NCBI GenBank assembly: GCA_032622095.1
Contig: CP136067.1
Span: forward strand, 79,760,705 to 79,824,704
Direction of reading: 5' to 3'
Length of the DNA: 64,000 nt
DNA from: Siphonodentalium dalli
Lineage: Eukaryota > Mollusca > Scaphopoda > Gadilida > Siphonodentaliidae
The notes below the pieces were generated by a model. It saw only the letters and a list, made by a program, of their open reading frames with translations, was not told where the DNA came from and did no database searches. Position numbers and translations under genes: made by a program. Every line of letters starts with the position of its first letter. Positions within the stretch are counted from its first letter, which is position 1. Shown here piece after piece: positions 1-11,931 of this stretch.

Positions 1-60
1 ATGAAGACAAGGAGAAGGAACCAGTCAAAAAGAAAGCTAAGCTGGTCGATTATGCTGCTG
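1..60 (+). CDS. FNBP4: FNBP4-like exon (partial, first in window)
   Basis: Read in frame 3, this gives EDKEKEPVKKKAKLVDYAA and then one base of a split codon (phase 1). The exon runs in from before base 1, so its true start is unseen. A GTAGGT donor follows at 61. The lysine-rich stretch PVKKKAK could act as a nuclear localisation signal (inference). The split codon completes as Gly with the exon at 6293. Confidence 0.75.
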
Positions 61-550
61 GTAGGTTTTATCTATTGTATAGCCATTCCTCAATACTTTT
101 AAAAGGAAATGATTGATTTGTAAGTGTAATGGTTGTAAATATTAGTGTTGAAGTGATGAATCGACTGGTCAATCAACGCAAATTTGTGGGATTAATTTAT
201 AAATTAATCAGTGATAACAAGTGAAACAGTAAACTGTTACCCCTACATTAAGATGCTCACTTCCAAATTCAAAGTGTGACAGGAGACATGGTGATTTGAA
301 TGTGATGTTGTAGCCAATCAGATTGCTTGTTACAACCGGATGTGGGGACAAGAAAATATATATATGTATTTGGGGGTATATTCATGTTCACCAGTTTATT
401 CTTAGTAAACATATATCATATAGAGCCGTGTTTTAGTCCTAAAAAACTATAAGTCTATGAGCCTAAACGAGGATGAGGCCTTCCAAAAACAAAAGTCCAG
501 CATTTGGGTAAAGAGACGATATTTTCTGTCAGCTTTAAGCTCAGGAAGTT

Positions 551-1030
551 CAATTTTTATACGCCCGTTTGAAAAAACGGCCATATTATGTGATTGGTCT
601 GTCTTTCCGTCCATTCATCTAGATATCCCTCCATTAGCATTTTTGGCTTCCGGATTATAACTTTAGTTTGGGTTATGTTATAAATGGAACTAAATTTGGT
701 ATGTGAGTTTTCCAGACCAAATTACAGGTCAAGTTCGAATTTAGGTTCCTTCCGATTATTTTGTACTGACTTATGGCTCTTTTCGACTTAGAATTTTCAA
801 TATTTGAGGTTTCCGGATTATAACTTTAGTTTGGTTTATTTAATCTGAACCAAATTTGGTATGTGAGTTTTCCAGACCAAAATACAGTCAATTTCGATTA
901 TGGGTTTGATTCGAATATTTTTTACAGACTTGTGGCTCTTTTCAAATTAGAATTTTCAATATTAGAGGTTTCCAGATGATAACTTAAGCTTGGTTAATTT
1001 TATCGGAACCAAATTTGGTATGTGATTTGA
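551..1030 (+). repeat. Pearl/HINE-like repeat: hairpin head, microsatellite stub, core repeats
   Basis: A hairpin head (gcccgtttgaaaaaacggc, near 561) is followed by a short GTCTGTC/GTCC stub and then core repeats of about 170 bp starting near 644, 810 and 980. Each core carries 'taacttta/taagcttgg', 'gaaccaaatttggtatgtga' and 'ccagaccaaa'. The same head and core type recur at 14311-15790. The layout is that of pearl / Helentron-associated non-autonomous elements; no protein is encoded. Confidence 0.65.
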
Positions 1031-1431
1031 TTGATTTATAAACACACTACATAGTATATATTACTGTAGGTAATAATTGATATCAGTTACATCAGCAGTC
1101 ATCGTGTCGTCATTCTCCCATCATCATCTTCATCTATGACATTGTCGGCGGACACAGCGCGTTACTTACAGTTTTCCAATGTCTGAAAATTTGGGGTTGA
1201 TCTAAATGGGGATAAGGCCCTCGAAAAAATACAATTCCAAACTTTGGGGGTGAGCCTAATAGCGGGCATGATTTAAAACACGGTGCTGTACAATAATATA
1301 TCTCCGTCAAAGTCATCTTGCCCACTGAACTATATGGTATATCCCCAAAATATTAACAAGGAAGGGTTAACAAACCCTGTACGAAAATTCTATGGTACAT
1401 TTTATCCTGTTTCCTGAACTGTAACCTCTGA

Positions 1432-1460
1432 TGACGTCATCTCCAAATGTCCCTATATAA
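1432..1460 (+). promoter_or_regulatory. CRE + TATA core promoter in left inverted arm
   Basis: The palindromic CRE TGACGTCA (1432-1439) is followed 14 bases later by TATATAA (1454-1460). The mirror copy lies at 5602-5609 and 5581-5587 on the minus strand. Conservation of both sites and their spacing in both arms suggests an element promoter; activity is inferred. Confidence 0.5.
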
Positions 1461-1649
1461 GCTCTGTAGCCAGATCGCTTTTCACTTTTTCCCCTTGTTA
1501 ACGGAGGACACGAAGATAAGTCTTGATAATATATATTTTTTTGTGTTATACAAAAAACATTATCTCCGTTGATTATTATTTGTTGTGTGCAAACTTTAAT
1601 AACGCGTTGCTATACGTAATTTTGTCATCCAATCCATGTTTTTCAACAG

Positions 1650-2300
1650 ACAAGTCCACATGAAACGAAACTTGTCGAAGGCATCTTTTATATTCTTTAT
1701 ATTATTTGTCACGGAAAGACAGACGAATAATAGATGCACATTTGGATATGAATAAGGAGCTCAGAATCTTTATAGCAAGAATAGATTGCACGCATGAGAG
1801 ATTTTCTATGGTCGAAGCAAATTAGCCACGTGGGCGGTTGCATAGTAACAGTATCACGAAATTCGGTGACTTACTTTCGACCGTCTGACGGCTTGGTAAA
1901 ACTGTAGCTACAATTTTATTTATAAGAGAACGCAGTCGTAGTCAGGTGTACAACTGACGGAAGCAGTATTAAAATCTTGTGAAACGGATAGTCAGGATAT
2001 GCAGTATATCCCGGATTGGTGTGGAAACTCGTTCCGTTTTATAGTTATTTGTTTTACAAATTTTAATAAATTCAAAATGGCATAATAATAAATATATTCG
2101 TCGACGAACGACAGAATGATATATGCACATTTGGATATGATTAAAGACGCTCATCCTTATTGCAAGAATCTATTGCATACATGTGAAATGTATTCCGGGG
2201 TCCAAGCGAGGCGCCACGTGCTCTGGCCTGTGCGATACAGGTATCACGAAATTAGGTGACTTACTTTCGGCTTCTGACGGCTTCGTCGCTACAAGGTTTA
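1650..2300 (+). repeat. Two diverged ~390-bp direct repeats
   Basis: The block with 'gcacatttggatatga', a cacgtg-containing segment and 'tatcacgaaatt' then 'ggtgacttactttcg' occurs first at about 1730-1900 and again at about 2120-2300. The two copies are clearly related but diverged. They sit just inside the left inverted arm, downstream of its TATA box, and encode nothing evident. Confidence 0.6.
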
Positions 2301-3105
2301 GTTATACTACGAGTGTAAATTGACACTTGTCAATTATTTTTTCATTGTTGTTTCAACTTAACAAAATGGTGTTACAATATTGATTTCGTGCAAAACAATC
2401 GATTAGCTTACTGCCGTCCATTGTCACAGACAAAGTGCTTATCAGCATAAAAATAACAGGTGTCGTTTTTTATGGTTAGCAATTGTCAGAACTTGGTCAG
2501 ATTCCAAGTGGACTATCGTACGGGGCGTCAATCTGCTCCCTCGGGTCGGCCGTTGGCGGGTTGGCGTGCCCAGGTACGGCCGTGTGCTTCTCACCTAACA
2601 TTCGCACCACGCCGTACATCGCTACAAGTCACCATCTCGGGGTCAGCACCGCTGGGGGTGAGAACACCCTGTCCCTATTATAATCCTATATGCCTTCGGT
2701 CCCTGCTGGGCTTGGGCTGGGGCCGAAAATTTCCAAGCATCCTTCCTCCTTGTTGGCCAACTGCATGTCCGTGGTCCTGGAATTCCAGTTACTGGCCGCC
2801 TTTTGATTAACAGCAGCCAGTACCTTCGGGTTTGAATCCCAATGCACAATAATTTTTTTTCTTCTTTTTTTTCCACGATGCCATTCGAGTAGGAGGCATG
2901 CTTAGGATCCTGCCCCACCTAACAACCCATCGCCAGTTCGGACGGATGGAGATCGGGATCGGGACGAGCTGTAGCTCTATCCCCGAGGTGAAAAGGCTTT
3001 GGACATTCCTTTGGGGTCACCCATACAAAAGAGAAATGAAGAAGAGAACTGCGCTCACGAGGGAGCTCAGATAGTTGTTCAGGGTTCTCTGTTGCAGAAA
3101 AGTTT

Positions 3106-3170
3106 CGCTGTAGCCGAGTGGTTAGACCATCGGACTGCAAACCTGGCGACATGGGAACGGACTAGGTATT
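3106..3170 (+). mobile_element. tRNA-like SINE head (A box intact, B box eroded)
   Basis: The segment tagccgagtgg matches the Pol III A-box consensus and is followed by a tRNA-like 'tcggactgcaaacctgg'. Where a B box (GGTTCGANTCC) should stand there is 'gggaacggactagg', so this is a SINE head or tRNA pseudogene, not a working tRNA. A separate B-box-like site (gggtttgaatccc) lies upstream near 2829 and does not pair with it. Confidence 0.4.
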
Positions 3171-3423
3171 CAAAAGACTTCCTGCTTTATATGTGGTGGC
3201 TTCTTTCCATATGCCCTCCGGCGCCTGAGAGGTCGTGGTCATGGCTGGAATAGAGTGTCGCCTGTGTCGATAGTCTTCAGGAATAATCTTGGGATGATGG
3301 GTCAGTCATATCACGAAGAGCGGTACTGATACAATGGGTCACTATCTGAATCCATCCTAGACATAGGCTCATCTTCAGAAAGCAACTGATTTCCTATCTT
3401 CACGATTCAGAAGGGGTACACAA

Positions 3424-5004
3424 TCACGGTGCATGTTTCCTGTGATTTCTTAGTTGGGTTAACTTTGGAGCTAGCCGGTATTTCAACATATTGAATATCG
3501 CCAGGTTGGGAAATGGAAGCCTTCTCAAAATCGTGCAACATATAAATGCCAGGCTCCAAACGCATTTCCTTTTGTGAGCATAAAATGCGGAATCAGGTTG
3601 GTCATACAGCACTGAACTTTGAAAAGTTCGCGAGCATCATTACGAACATAGTTTCGGGGTTCTCATTGAATCTCAAGGCTTGCAACCACTTGTTGACTAC
3701 TTTAGCGGACAGTTGATTAGAAGTAGCCTTTCTTTCGAAACGGTCTATCTGCTTTCTTCTCTTCCCATTATTTTCTCCATGACATGAGACACATTGACAG
3801 CGACGATTGTCTTGTGGAGCTTCATTTAGACCTTTCAATTTTGAGCTTCATTTAGACCTTTCAATTGTTGATTGACGGCTTATGGTCCATAATGATCGCT
3901 GATTCATTAGGATTCTCTTGTTAACGTATTCACTGGTTTATTACAGATGTTCCGTAATTGGTTGTATGCACAAGCTAGTGTCCACGCGCTGGTGTATCCT
4001 TTAGTATTCACGGCGGTCATCCGGACTCCGTAAGCCTGTAATTCGCTCAATGTTGGCCTCACGCAGGCAGGCGGGGACTTCCTTGATCGGTCACCTGCCA
4101 ATGGGGTAATAGCTTATTCCTTTACTTCCTGGTTATAGGGTCAATGCAACGTTTCCTTTTTTAGTACACGCTTATACTGCATGGCCCTATTGGGATCTAC
4201 ATTAGTGGGTCATCTTGGCTCATAAATGTTTCTTCTCGTGTTTTCTATAAACAGCATTGTCATGTGCTCTGGTCATCAAAACGAATCTAGGTTCCCTACA
4301 ATTGCATGTATGGTTCCCTATAGGTCAGATTATGTCAGTATTCTATCAATTCAAATTCTTCTGGATATCTTACAGGGGGGTGCAATCGACTATTTCGGCG
4401 AGAGTCTCTTCCCGGTCTCTAGTATAGATTCTCGGTCCATGATATCTCAATCCTTATCGATAATGGCATATCTCGGATTCCTGGGTGTCTGGGCCCGTTT
4501 ATTGGGGTCTCCTTTATCCTTTGCGGCATTTGCCTCTGGTTGTTTCTTCATGTCCCTTATAAGGCTGGTTTTTTCCTTATTGTATTTGTCTACACATGGG
4601 GTAGCCTATATATGCCAGTCGTTCCCAGGAGACGGGAGTGATTGCTCTCGCTCCCGTACTGACTCGTAATTTTCAATTCACAGGTGCTGAAATTCGCACC
4701 CGTCCCTCTTTTCAAAATACTAATGGAGACTGTAATTGCTGGTTCAATATTGAACTATTTTAAGGTTTATGTAGATCCTTTACCATCTCAGTTCAATATG
4801 TATGGCATATTAAAGTGTCACTAGACATAGGTCTATTCTACAATGACTGTTTGGTTGAGCAAGACCCCAACTTACAATTATAGTATAGTATGGGTGCCAT
4901 AATACACCCGTCTTCTGCATTACGGGAGCAAATAAATGCTCTCGCTGTGTTTTCCTCATGGGAGGGACTGAAATACATTATTGCAAATAGATATTTCTTC
5001 CCTT

Positions 5005-5043
<39 letters not shown>

Positions 5044-5302
5044 GGTTGTTACAGGTGTAGGGTTACACATCCTTTGTCCAGCAAAGTACTCAGCTGATAT
5101 GTTGATAGCTCTAAGCTCCGAAAGGGAGGTCATCTCAGTCTCAATGTCTTTCGGGAACTACCGGTATCTACTTATTTGCAGGATATTCAATCCAAGTCAC
5201 CACTATTTGTTTAGTTTGGGCCCTCTGGTAGCTGCCCAACATGTATTAGTCTTCTGGTGTAATTACATACATTGGCTTATGGTGATATTGTATATCTTGT
5301 AG
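3424..5302 (-). pseudogene. Decayed transposon reading frame (family not recognised)
   Basis: On the minus strand several protein-like segments follow one another in shifting frames with stops: around 5300-5045, 4660-4240 (Lys/Glu/Asp/Pro-rich, gag-like in composition), 4101-3907 (contains AYGVRMTAVNTKGYTSAW) and 3838-3424 (contains SAKVVNKWLQALRFNENPE and a Cys-rich CQCVSCH). All read away from the minus-oriented TATA box at 5581-5587, which fits transcription from the right arm. I recognise no reverse transcriptase, recombinase or DDE motif, so the function is unknown. The open + strand frame at 4226-4669 is probably a shadow of this one. Confidence 0.35.
5007..5042 (+). repeat. 36-base poly-G run
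   Basis: An uninterrupted run of 36 G. It is a potential G-quadruplex and a likely site of length error in the assembly. It sits at the upstream end of the decayed minus-strand frame, where it would read as poly-proline. Confidence 0.9.
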
Positions 5303-5400
5303 GTTATCAGGGCAATCCAGTTCTTTGATTGAGGTGCATAGAGGTGTTTATTTTTCCTCGTGGCCTCCTCCTGCCAGAAAATTCTATATTATACCATATA

Positions 5401-5491
5401 GTTCAGTGGGCAAGATGACTTTGACGGAGATACAATATTTTCCAAAAAAAAGTTAAATATATATCTCCTAGAAGTATCTTGCCCACTGAAC
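5401..5491. mobile_element. 91-bp MITE with 16-bp terminal inverted repeats
   Basis: The ends gttcagtgggcaagat (5401-5416) and atcttgcccactgaac (5476-5491) are perfect inverted repeats around an AT-rich core. The same end motif occurs at 1315-1330 and 5711-5726, where the flanks match parts of this element, so at least three copies or fragments are in intron 1. Confidence 0.7.
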
Positions 5492-5846
5492 TCTGAAATC
5501 CCTCCCAGGGCTTCGCACCCACCCCGCTCACAAGGAATGTCCTACTGGGGAAAAAGTGGAAAGCGATCTGGCTACAGAGCTTATATAGGGACATTTGGAG
5601 ATGACGTCATCAGAGGTTACAGTTCAGGAAACAGGATAAAATGTACCATAGAATTTTCGTACAGGGTTTGTTAACCCTTCCTTGTTAATATTTTGGGGAT
5701 ATACCATATAGTTCAGTGGGCAAGATACTTCTAGGAGATATATATTTTACTTTTTTTTGGAAAATATTGTATCCATTTTATATTCTGACCTTATTATTTA
5801 TTGCATTTGATCTAACAAAAAAATAGTGATGTTTCCAAATAAAATA

Positions 5847-5865
5847 GGGGGGGGGGGGGGGGGGG
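5847..5865 (+). repeat. 19-base poly-G run
   Basis: A run of 19 G followed by a GT-rich and then T/A-rich stretch. It is simple sequence in intron 1 with no feature attached. Confidence 0.9.
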
Positions 5866-6292
5866 TAGGTGCAGGTGGTGGAAATATTTTATTTTTTTTA
5901 TTTTTTTTTAAACATTCATGAGACCATATTTGGAATTCATTCATTCTGAATATATTGTCCTGACAACACATATGGTATAACAGGGCACAATGAGCACAGT
6001 ACTGTAGGTATTGTAAGGGATATTAAAGCCTTGGTACTATTTTTAATAAAAAGAAAACAATCTGTCAGCAACTGCCGGTTGAACCGGGCCATACACACAA
6101 GGGCGCGGTCATCTTAAAACACTGACTTCTGGTGTAAATAATGTAGATTGGCGATTGATAAGCACAGGTTTACTATGATCAATTTTTTTATTTCAGTTTT
6201 TGCATTTAAAAAAACCTGAATACATCATTAATATTTTTAAAGATTTATTTTTCTGTCAAATAATGTTTCCTATGTTTCCTATGCATTTTAAG

Positions 6293-6399
6293 GTGATTCA
6301 GACTCTGACCCACCAGAGAACAATGAGGAGAATGCCAAAGAAGAAAACAAAAATGAAGAGGAAGAAGAAAAATCTGAATCCTCCAAAAAGCCAGACAAG
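6293..6399 (+). CDS. FNBP4: FNBP4-like exon (acidic linker)
   Basis: The acceptor is ttttaag and the donor is gtagtg. The exon completes a Gly codon (two bases) and then encodes 35 residues starting DSDSDPPENNEENAKEEN, running through a Glu/Lys-rich stretch and ending SSKKPDK in phase 0. This is low-complexity acidic, probably disordered sequence between the two WW domains expected in the full protein. The acidic composition is typical of this part of FNBP4, but on its own the exon would not identify the gene; the phase match on both sides supports it. Confidence 0.75.
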
Positions 6400-8033
6400 G
6401 TAGTGCTATACATGATTGATTTTCTTTTAGTGAAATGTCTCTCTGAACCGATTATCTGGAGGCACAATTGGGCGATGGTTGATTCTAAATCCAATATACA
6501 TTTTTTGGCAGTTTGAATCTTTTAGAATGCTTTAAACTCCATATTACGAGAGCTATGGCATTTAAATCAAAGAAACAAAACTGTTTCCTCTGATGGCAGC
6601 AGCCATTGCCTTTGATATTTGATTTTGACAAAGAGATAACAGGTGGCGCCACGGGAGCCGTGACTCCTGAGTAACATTACACTCACATGTGAAGCGCGTG
6701 CTTTCGGTATAAAAAGATTTTGAGTTATTATTGACTACTTTAAAGTTATATAATATGGTTTCTGATTGCCATTGCAATACTTCATTGTGCTAAGGTATTA
6801 TAAGAGTTGACATATCTGGTGATATCAAACGCTTGATACCAAACTCTGTACAAGCTGTTATTAGTTTTCTTAAAGTCTGAGTTAGATTGAACCAATGACT
6901 TTGTATTCAACTTCGGATTGACATTCGCATTGACATGCTCAACTATAATGATAGCTGACTATTTGATTATAACAATAACGACCGATTCAATACTCTGGAT
7001 ATACAGCAAACGTTTAATAAAGCTCAGCATATTGCACATAGAAATTTGAACAGATTTATATTCCCCTGAAAGATACATTGCACAATGAACTACATTGTAT
7101 ATCCCTTTCTATTCACTAAAGGGCAGATCTATGAGACACCCTATTAAATTTTATTATTTTGGTATGATTTTAGCGCAAGTACATACTCATAACCGTAAGT
7201 TCGCTTCTAGGTCTCTAAGCCTTAGCCTTGATCATATGTTATTTTGCTATATAACAGGAACTCACAGTTCATTCTCTTTTTTCCTTTTTTGTGTGCCGAC
7301 TTAAGGGAATTATTAAAAAGTGTGTAACGTTCAATAATAGGGTGCCATATAGAAACCATTGTGCTATTTACTAATCCGGTTCCAGCTTTGTGTCATTGAA
7401 TATGTTTCTAACTGAGAGTTTTTATTTGCTTCCGGTTTTGAAATTAAAAAGAAACATGCAAATGACAATCATTTTTACTTTATTTAATTGTCTTGATACG
7501 ACAAATAGAAATATTATCCCTTTTTTTTACCGTAATAAAATTGTCATTTGATGATCTCACCATGTGTTTTCAGTGTACACGAAATGCTCAAAAACCAACT
7601 GTTCTTGTCCAATTTGCGAAAATTGGCTACCAATTCCCAGCCTTCTGTTACAACAACATACATAATCTTGTTTTACATCGTACTGGCTTTGTTCCACCAA
7701 ACCAAATAAGGTCCTTTTGTCAAAAAGTTAATTCCATAAGTTCCTCTAAATCATTTAAACTACTTGAAATAAATTGATAAAAAAATCTCTTGACAAGATA
7801 GTGTCTTTCAGGTGATATTTCTCGTTCCAAGATTGATATATGCACTGAAATCCAAGCAAAATAGCTTCCATAAATTGTGGAACCCAGAAAACATCTGTTG
7901 GAACTATTTGAATATAAAGTTTAACAGTGTGAGTTTTATAGTCTTGTAAAATTCTTCCAACAAGAGATGAAGGTCATTATACTGCTATTGGCAGCATAAA
8001 TTTTATAATGTTTAATCTGTTTTTTCCTTTCAG
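6400..8033 (+). other. Intron 2
   Basis: A 1.6-kb AT-rich intron with a standard pyrimidine-rich acceptor (ttttttcctttcag). No coding, RNA or structured repeat was recognised. Confidence 0.7.
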
Positions 8034-8138
8034 CTTCATATTCTTGATATGGCAGAGTTGTCCTTGAGCAAGCTTGAATTCCTTGAAGTTACGAAGAAGG
8101 GGTTGTCCAAATTACAGCTGATTCTTGTAGAAATAGAG
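8034..8138 (+). CDS. FNBP4: FNBP4-like exon (helical block before WW domain)
   Basis: Exactly 35 codons, phase 0 at both ends, between tttcag and gtatgc. It encodes LHILDMAELSLSKLEFLEV and continues through TKKGLSKLQLILVEIE. The Leu/Phe-rich 'KLEFL ... LQLILVEIE' pattern matches the predicted helical region that precedes the second WW domain in FNBP4. It has hydrophobic periodicity and no transmembrane or signal features. Confidence 0.85.
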
Positions 8139-9534
8139 GTATGCTCATCATTAAGATTTATCATAAATCCCTTTCTTCTTAAAAAAAAAATGGCAGCTGT
8201 TGAGAATCCTAATAATAATCAATCTGACATACATGTTCAGAGGAACCTAAATTTTTTAACACAATCATTTTTTTTTTTCAAAACAGGTTGGGTTTTATGA
8301 CAAGACACCTCGTCTAATTATTAGTTACAATGACAATATAATTCCTTGATATGTTCTTATTTACATTTTGGAGTATGAAATTAGTTGATCCAAGAAAAGC
8401 CATTTTAAACTGCAAAATAGTGATTTTATTATCCAATTATATTACCCAGTTTTAAAAACATTTGAGGTCAGGAGAGATTATTAAGAAGTATTGGATACTT
8501 TGAAAACTTGTTATTTGTAAGTGTCTGGCAGATTTATTTCACAAACATGTTGTTAATGCCAATTTATTGGTGTTTGTCACAAGAAATTCAGTCAAAATTA
8601 AAAATAATAGGCTCGGTGAATGCATTTAATCTATGTGAATAAAGAGTGGAGACGGTAATCATCGAGACATGTTTTTAAGAAATCTGGATTTCCAATATAC
8701 GTAATGCCAAAAAACATCTGCAACCGGTGACCCGTGCTTGAAGTTTCGTTTGAAAAAACGTTCCGGTCTATGTCTTATGTAACAACTAATTGAAAAAGAT
8801 CCATAGAACTTGAGAAGGATCAGTGTAGCGAATTATATTACAATATACAGCTAATTAAATAAACAACATGCCGGAACAGATTTGTTGGCACCTTTTGAGA
8901 TAAACTATGTCACACTGCATGATCAATTGGGCTCTCGAATTGCACGTGTTACACATGTGGTAACACATGGCAGCATTTCGGGATCATCAAAGGGTCACTA
9001 CATGGACTAATAACTGGATCTCTGAATAATAACAGTACCTTTTTATTTGAATGACGTTTGTCTATTTAAGTGATTTTTGCAACTACTAGTATATTCTGTT
9101 TATGGTGATCGGTAGGCCATGTTGGGATTTGTTTCGACTAATCGACTGGCAGATTTCAGTGTTAACTTGTTTAATAATAAGAGTCAACATTGGTTAGTCG
9201 ACTAATCATTTCAACACTATTTCAAACCTAATGCAAAACTTTGATGACATGGATATTTCATATATTTAATCATTATTCTACAGATTGATTACATTTTACC
9301 TCGCCTTCCATGTATATGTTATCATTACAACTATTTTATGGTATGCTGTAAACGTACATAACACCCGATATTTTGTCCTATATAGGTATACTGTTATTGT
9401 CTTCTGATACAAGGTCGAATGTTGATGTTGTGGTCAGGCCAAACCTTGAAACCATCGAATAATAGATCCCAATGAATTAAATTGATTTGACACTATTTAA
9501 ATGATTAATGTTTGTCAAATGAAATGAATTTCAG
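8139..9534 (+). other. Intron 3
   Basis: A 1.4-kb intron. Around 9130-9225 two stretches containing 'cgactaatcga' and 'tagtcgactaatcatttcaac' look like degraded inverted ends of a transposon fragment. Nothing else was recognised. Confidence 0.55.
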
Positions 9535-9668
9535 ACACGATACCAAGATTGGCAGTGTGGGAAACTTGATTCTGATTACTTCCTCACAAAGCTTCAACTT
9601 GTGGATAAACAGCTGGAACAATACGAGCAGAGCGCAGCTCCTGTGGGCTGGGCATGTAGCTGGAGCAG
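9535..9668 (+). CDS. FNBP4: FNBP4-like exon (linker and first half of WW domain)
   Basis: Phase 0 to phase 2, between aatttcag and gtacga. It encodes TRYQDWQCGKLDSDYFLTKL, an acidic/Gln helix (VDKQLEQYEQSAAP) and then VGWACSWS plus two bases of an Arg codon. The first conserved Trp of the WW domain is here; the rest is on the exon at 18246. Splitting the codon inside the WW domain makes the two exons mutually diagnostic: joined, they read ...CSWSRPYRRYFYTNN. Confidence 0.9.
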
Positions 9669-11931
9669 GTACGAAATACTTAGTTCACTCCATCATTCTA
9701 CAAAGTATGGACCACGAACATTAAAAAAAATCACATAAAAAAAATACACAAACTGTTGAATCAAATGTACCTAACATTTGGCATACCACTCAAAAAGAGG
9801 ATTTTGTTTTGGAATTAGACATCATGGTCCATGCTCTTCGAAGAAAGTGTGATTTGTTGGCGAGGTTTGTGTGATTTCTTCTCGTTTCACAAAGCATCAA
9901 AGAATTGTTAGCAGTGGAGGACCAAATGATTACGACACATGCCTGACTTCTCACAGCCATTTGGTGCCGAACTGTTACTTATACCAGAATGAAAGAATAA
10001 TCTTAATGATGGATGACTCAACAATTTTGACGGATGTTGGAATCTATATGGTGGTGAGTTTTCAGAGTCAGCTATCAGCCACTCTCCCGGGTATGTTTTT
10101 GTTCGTGTTACTGAGTTGAGTTGAGTTCATTCAAGTTGAAATTATTATGTCTATAGTCAAATACTATAGTCAAAAGTAATTTAGAACACTTCTTGTGGTT
10201 TTTGAATTTTGAACATGATACAATTCATTAGTACTCACTACTATCCTGACAATAAACATGACAAGGTAAACTAATTTGACACATTTTTGGCAAGTATTAA
10301 AACTATTTTTCGCCATCCAATCAAATTATTTGAGCTTACATAGGGTGTGCAGCGGGAGTAAACTCCTCAGTTGTGCATTTGAGATGGTACTAGTTGTACA
10401 AGTTTTAATGTTGACCGTAGCATTTAGTGACTATCCCATGTAGTGTGATAAGATGTCATGCATTAACATTATACCATCGATAGTTTGCACATACCAGCAA
10501 ATTTACAGCTTTTCCTTTCAAAAGCAACAGTAGATTGCCATTGGTAGAAAGTTCTTGCCATTTAAAAATTTGCATGGCATGCCTCAAAAAATTTCAGTGC
10601 CACGTGAGCGGCAGATTCCAAATAATCTGAAACTTAGTTCCACATCAATAAAAATATATGACTAAACTCGAAGCTCATAGAAAAGGTCAATTGATTATAA
10701 TAGAAAAACAACAGGGTGCTGTACTTAGACCTCAAAAGGGAGATAACCCATATAAAATCCTTTGTAGTTTGTTTAGATCTCACCGCTGATGTGTCATTCC
10801 CTACTCAGACACTCTCTCAGAAAATGCATTATGAGGATCATGATGAATATTTGTGAACTATTGCCATTTTAATGGTGTCCATCTGATGACGCTGTCTTTG
10901 TTAAATATACTGACAGTCATCTGGTGACGTGGTCATCAAAGAAATTACTGCAAGTCAGTTTCACCAATATCTGAAAATTTCCAAGATCAAGAACTATATT
11001 TAGGATACTGTATATCCCAGTTAATCCCATTCTTGTTGAATTGATATTCATGGTTCACTGTTATACACTGCAATGGCATCTGTGAGGAATTAGCATTCCC
11101 TTGGAAAAAAAGATACCATATTGTAACCAATTCATGATCATTGTGAAACAACAAGTTTCGAGACTTATTGCTCTCGCTCATATAAAACTGAGATACAGAG
11201 TCATACAAGATTCCACTTTCAATTTTTAAAGCTGCTGTCCTGTAGATAGAAGCAGCCTATCAAGGCAGCCAAGCGTGATTAAGAAATATCCGTCTATGAT
11301 GTCTGAAATTGGTGGTCTGATAAATTGAATGGCTCACAAAAGCCGAACATTTGGAGATTGATACCTCCAAAAGTTAATTAAAATTGTGGTTCATATCTAG
11401 ATGACTATCCTTCCATAGATGAAAGATCACTCATATAAAAGTGCTTGATTCAATTCATAATTCATACAAGGTTCTCCATAAGGCCAAAAAAAAACATCTT
11501 TGTTTCCGATGCACTGCCTGGCTGAGATTTTCTTGACTGCCTCTTTTTTTTTTTTCAATTTTCTCCAGAAACATAGCCTATATAGTTAGTTACCTGTTAG
11601 AATGTCAATGTGAATATTTATTGTTTTCCATTTCGCAAAAGCAAAAATAAGTCGGGTTATTAAGCTCAACATTGATAGAGATCTTACTGCAGAGTGAATG
11701 AACAAGGGACGACATGTTTTTATCGAAGGTTTAAAAAAAAAAAAATTAGGAAAAACATAAAATCCCTGCTTGTCTGGAAAATTTTCGCAATGTTATCGGA
11801 AACAGAGAAGCTTATTGTTTTGGCCTAATGCCGTCAAATGATGGTTATCGGAAACTTTAGAGATGCTCTTGAGGTCTCGATTAACATTGGTAACCCAAGT
11901 ATGTGATTTGACATATACCGGTAGTAATGCC
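9669..11931 (+). other. Intron 4, 5' part
   Basis: AT-rich intronic sequence with poly-T and poly-A stretches near 11545 and 11735. Several short open frames (e.g. 9871-10119, 10987-11208 minus) look like chance. No gene, RNA or element was recognised. Confidence 0.6.

Larger units (their letters stand above)
1315..5726. mobile_element. 4.4-kb block bounded by near-identical 180-bp inverted arms
   Basis: Bases 1315-1494 reappear as the reverse complement at 5547-5726, with one mismatch noticed in 180. The arms carry a TGACGTCA site and a TATATAA box pointing into the block. Inside are two ~390-bp direct repeats, a SINE-like head, a decayed minus-strand reading frame and a 36-base G run. Inverted rather than direct ends argue against a simple LTR element; a long-TIR DNA transposon, a DIRS-type element or two opposed insertions remain possible. 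The outer edges coincide with the end motif of the small MITE at 5401-5491, so the exact boundaries are uncertain. Confidence 0.5.
61..6292 (+). other. Intron 1 (repeat-rich)
   Basis: This 6.2-kb intron runs from the GT at 61 to the AG at 6291-6292. It holds a pearl/HINE-like array (551-1030), a 4.4-kb block bounded by inverted 180-bp arms (1315-5726), two poly-G tracts and MITEs, each listed separately. I see nothing recognisable in 61-550 or 5870-6290 beyond AT-rich DNA. Confidence 0.75.

Noticed and set aside
3106-3170. Functional tRNA gene (A-box and GCA-like anticodon)
   Set aside because: The B box is destroyed and no acceptor stem pairs; a SINE head fits better.
4226-4669. 147-codon open frame on the + strand, partly hydrophobic
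   Set aside because: The opposite strand reads as a charged, protein-like sequence with family-like flow in neighbouring segments; the + frame looks like its shadow.
1315-5726. LTR retrotransposon with identical LTRs
   Set aside because: The 180-bp arms are inverted, not direct, lack TG...CA ends, and no reverse transcriptase or integrase motif was seen.
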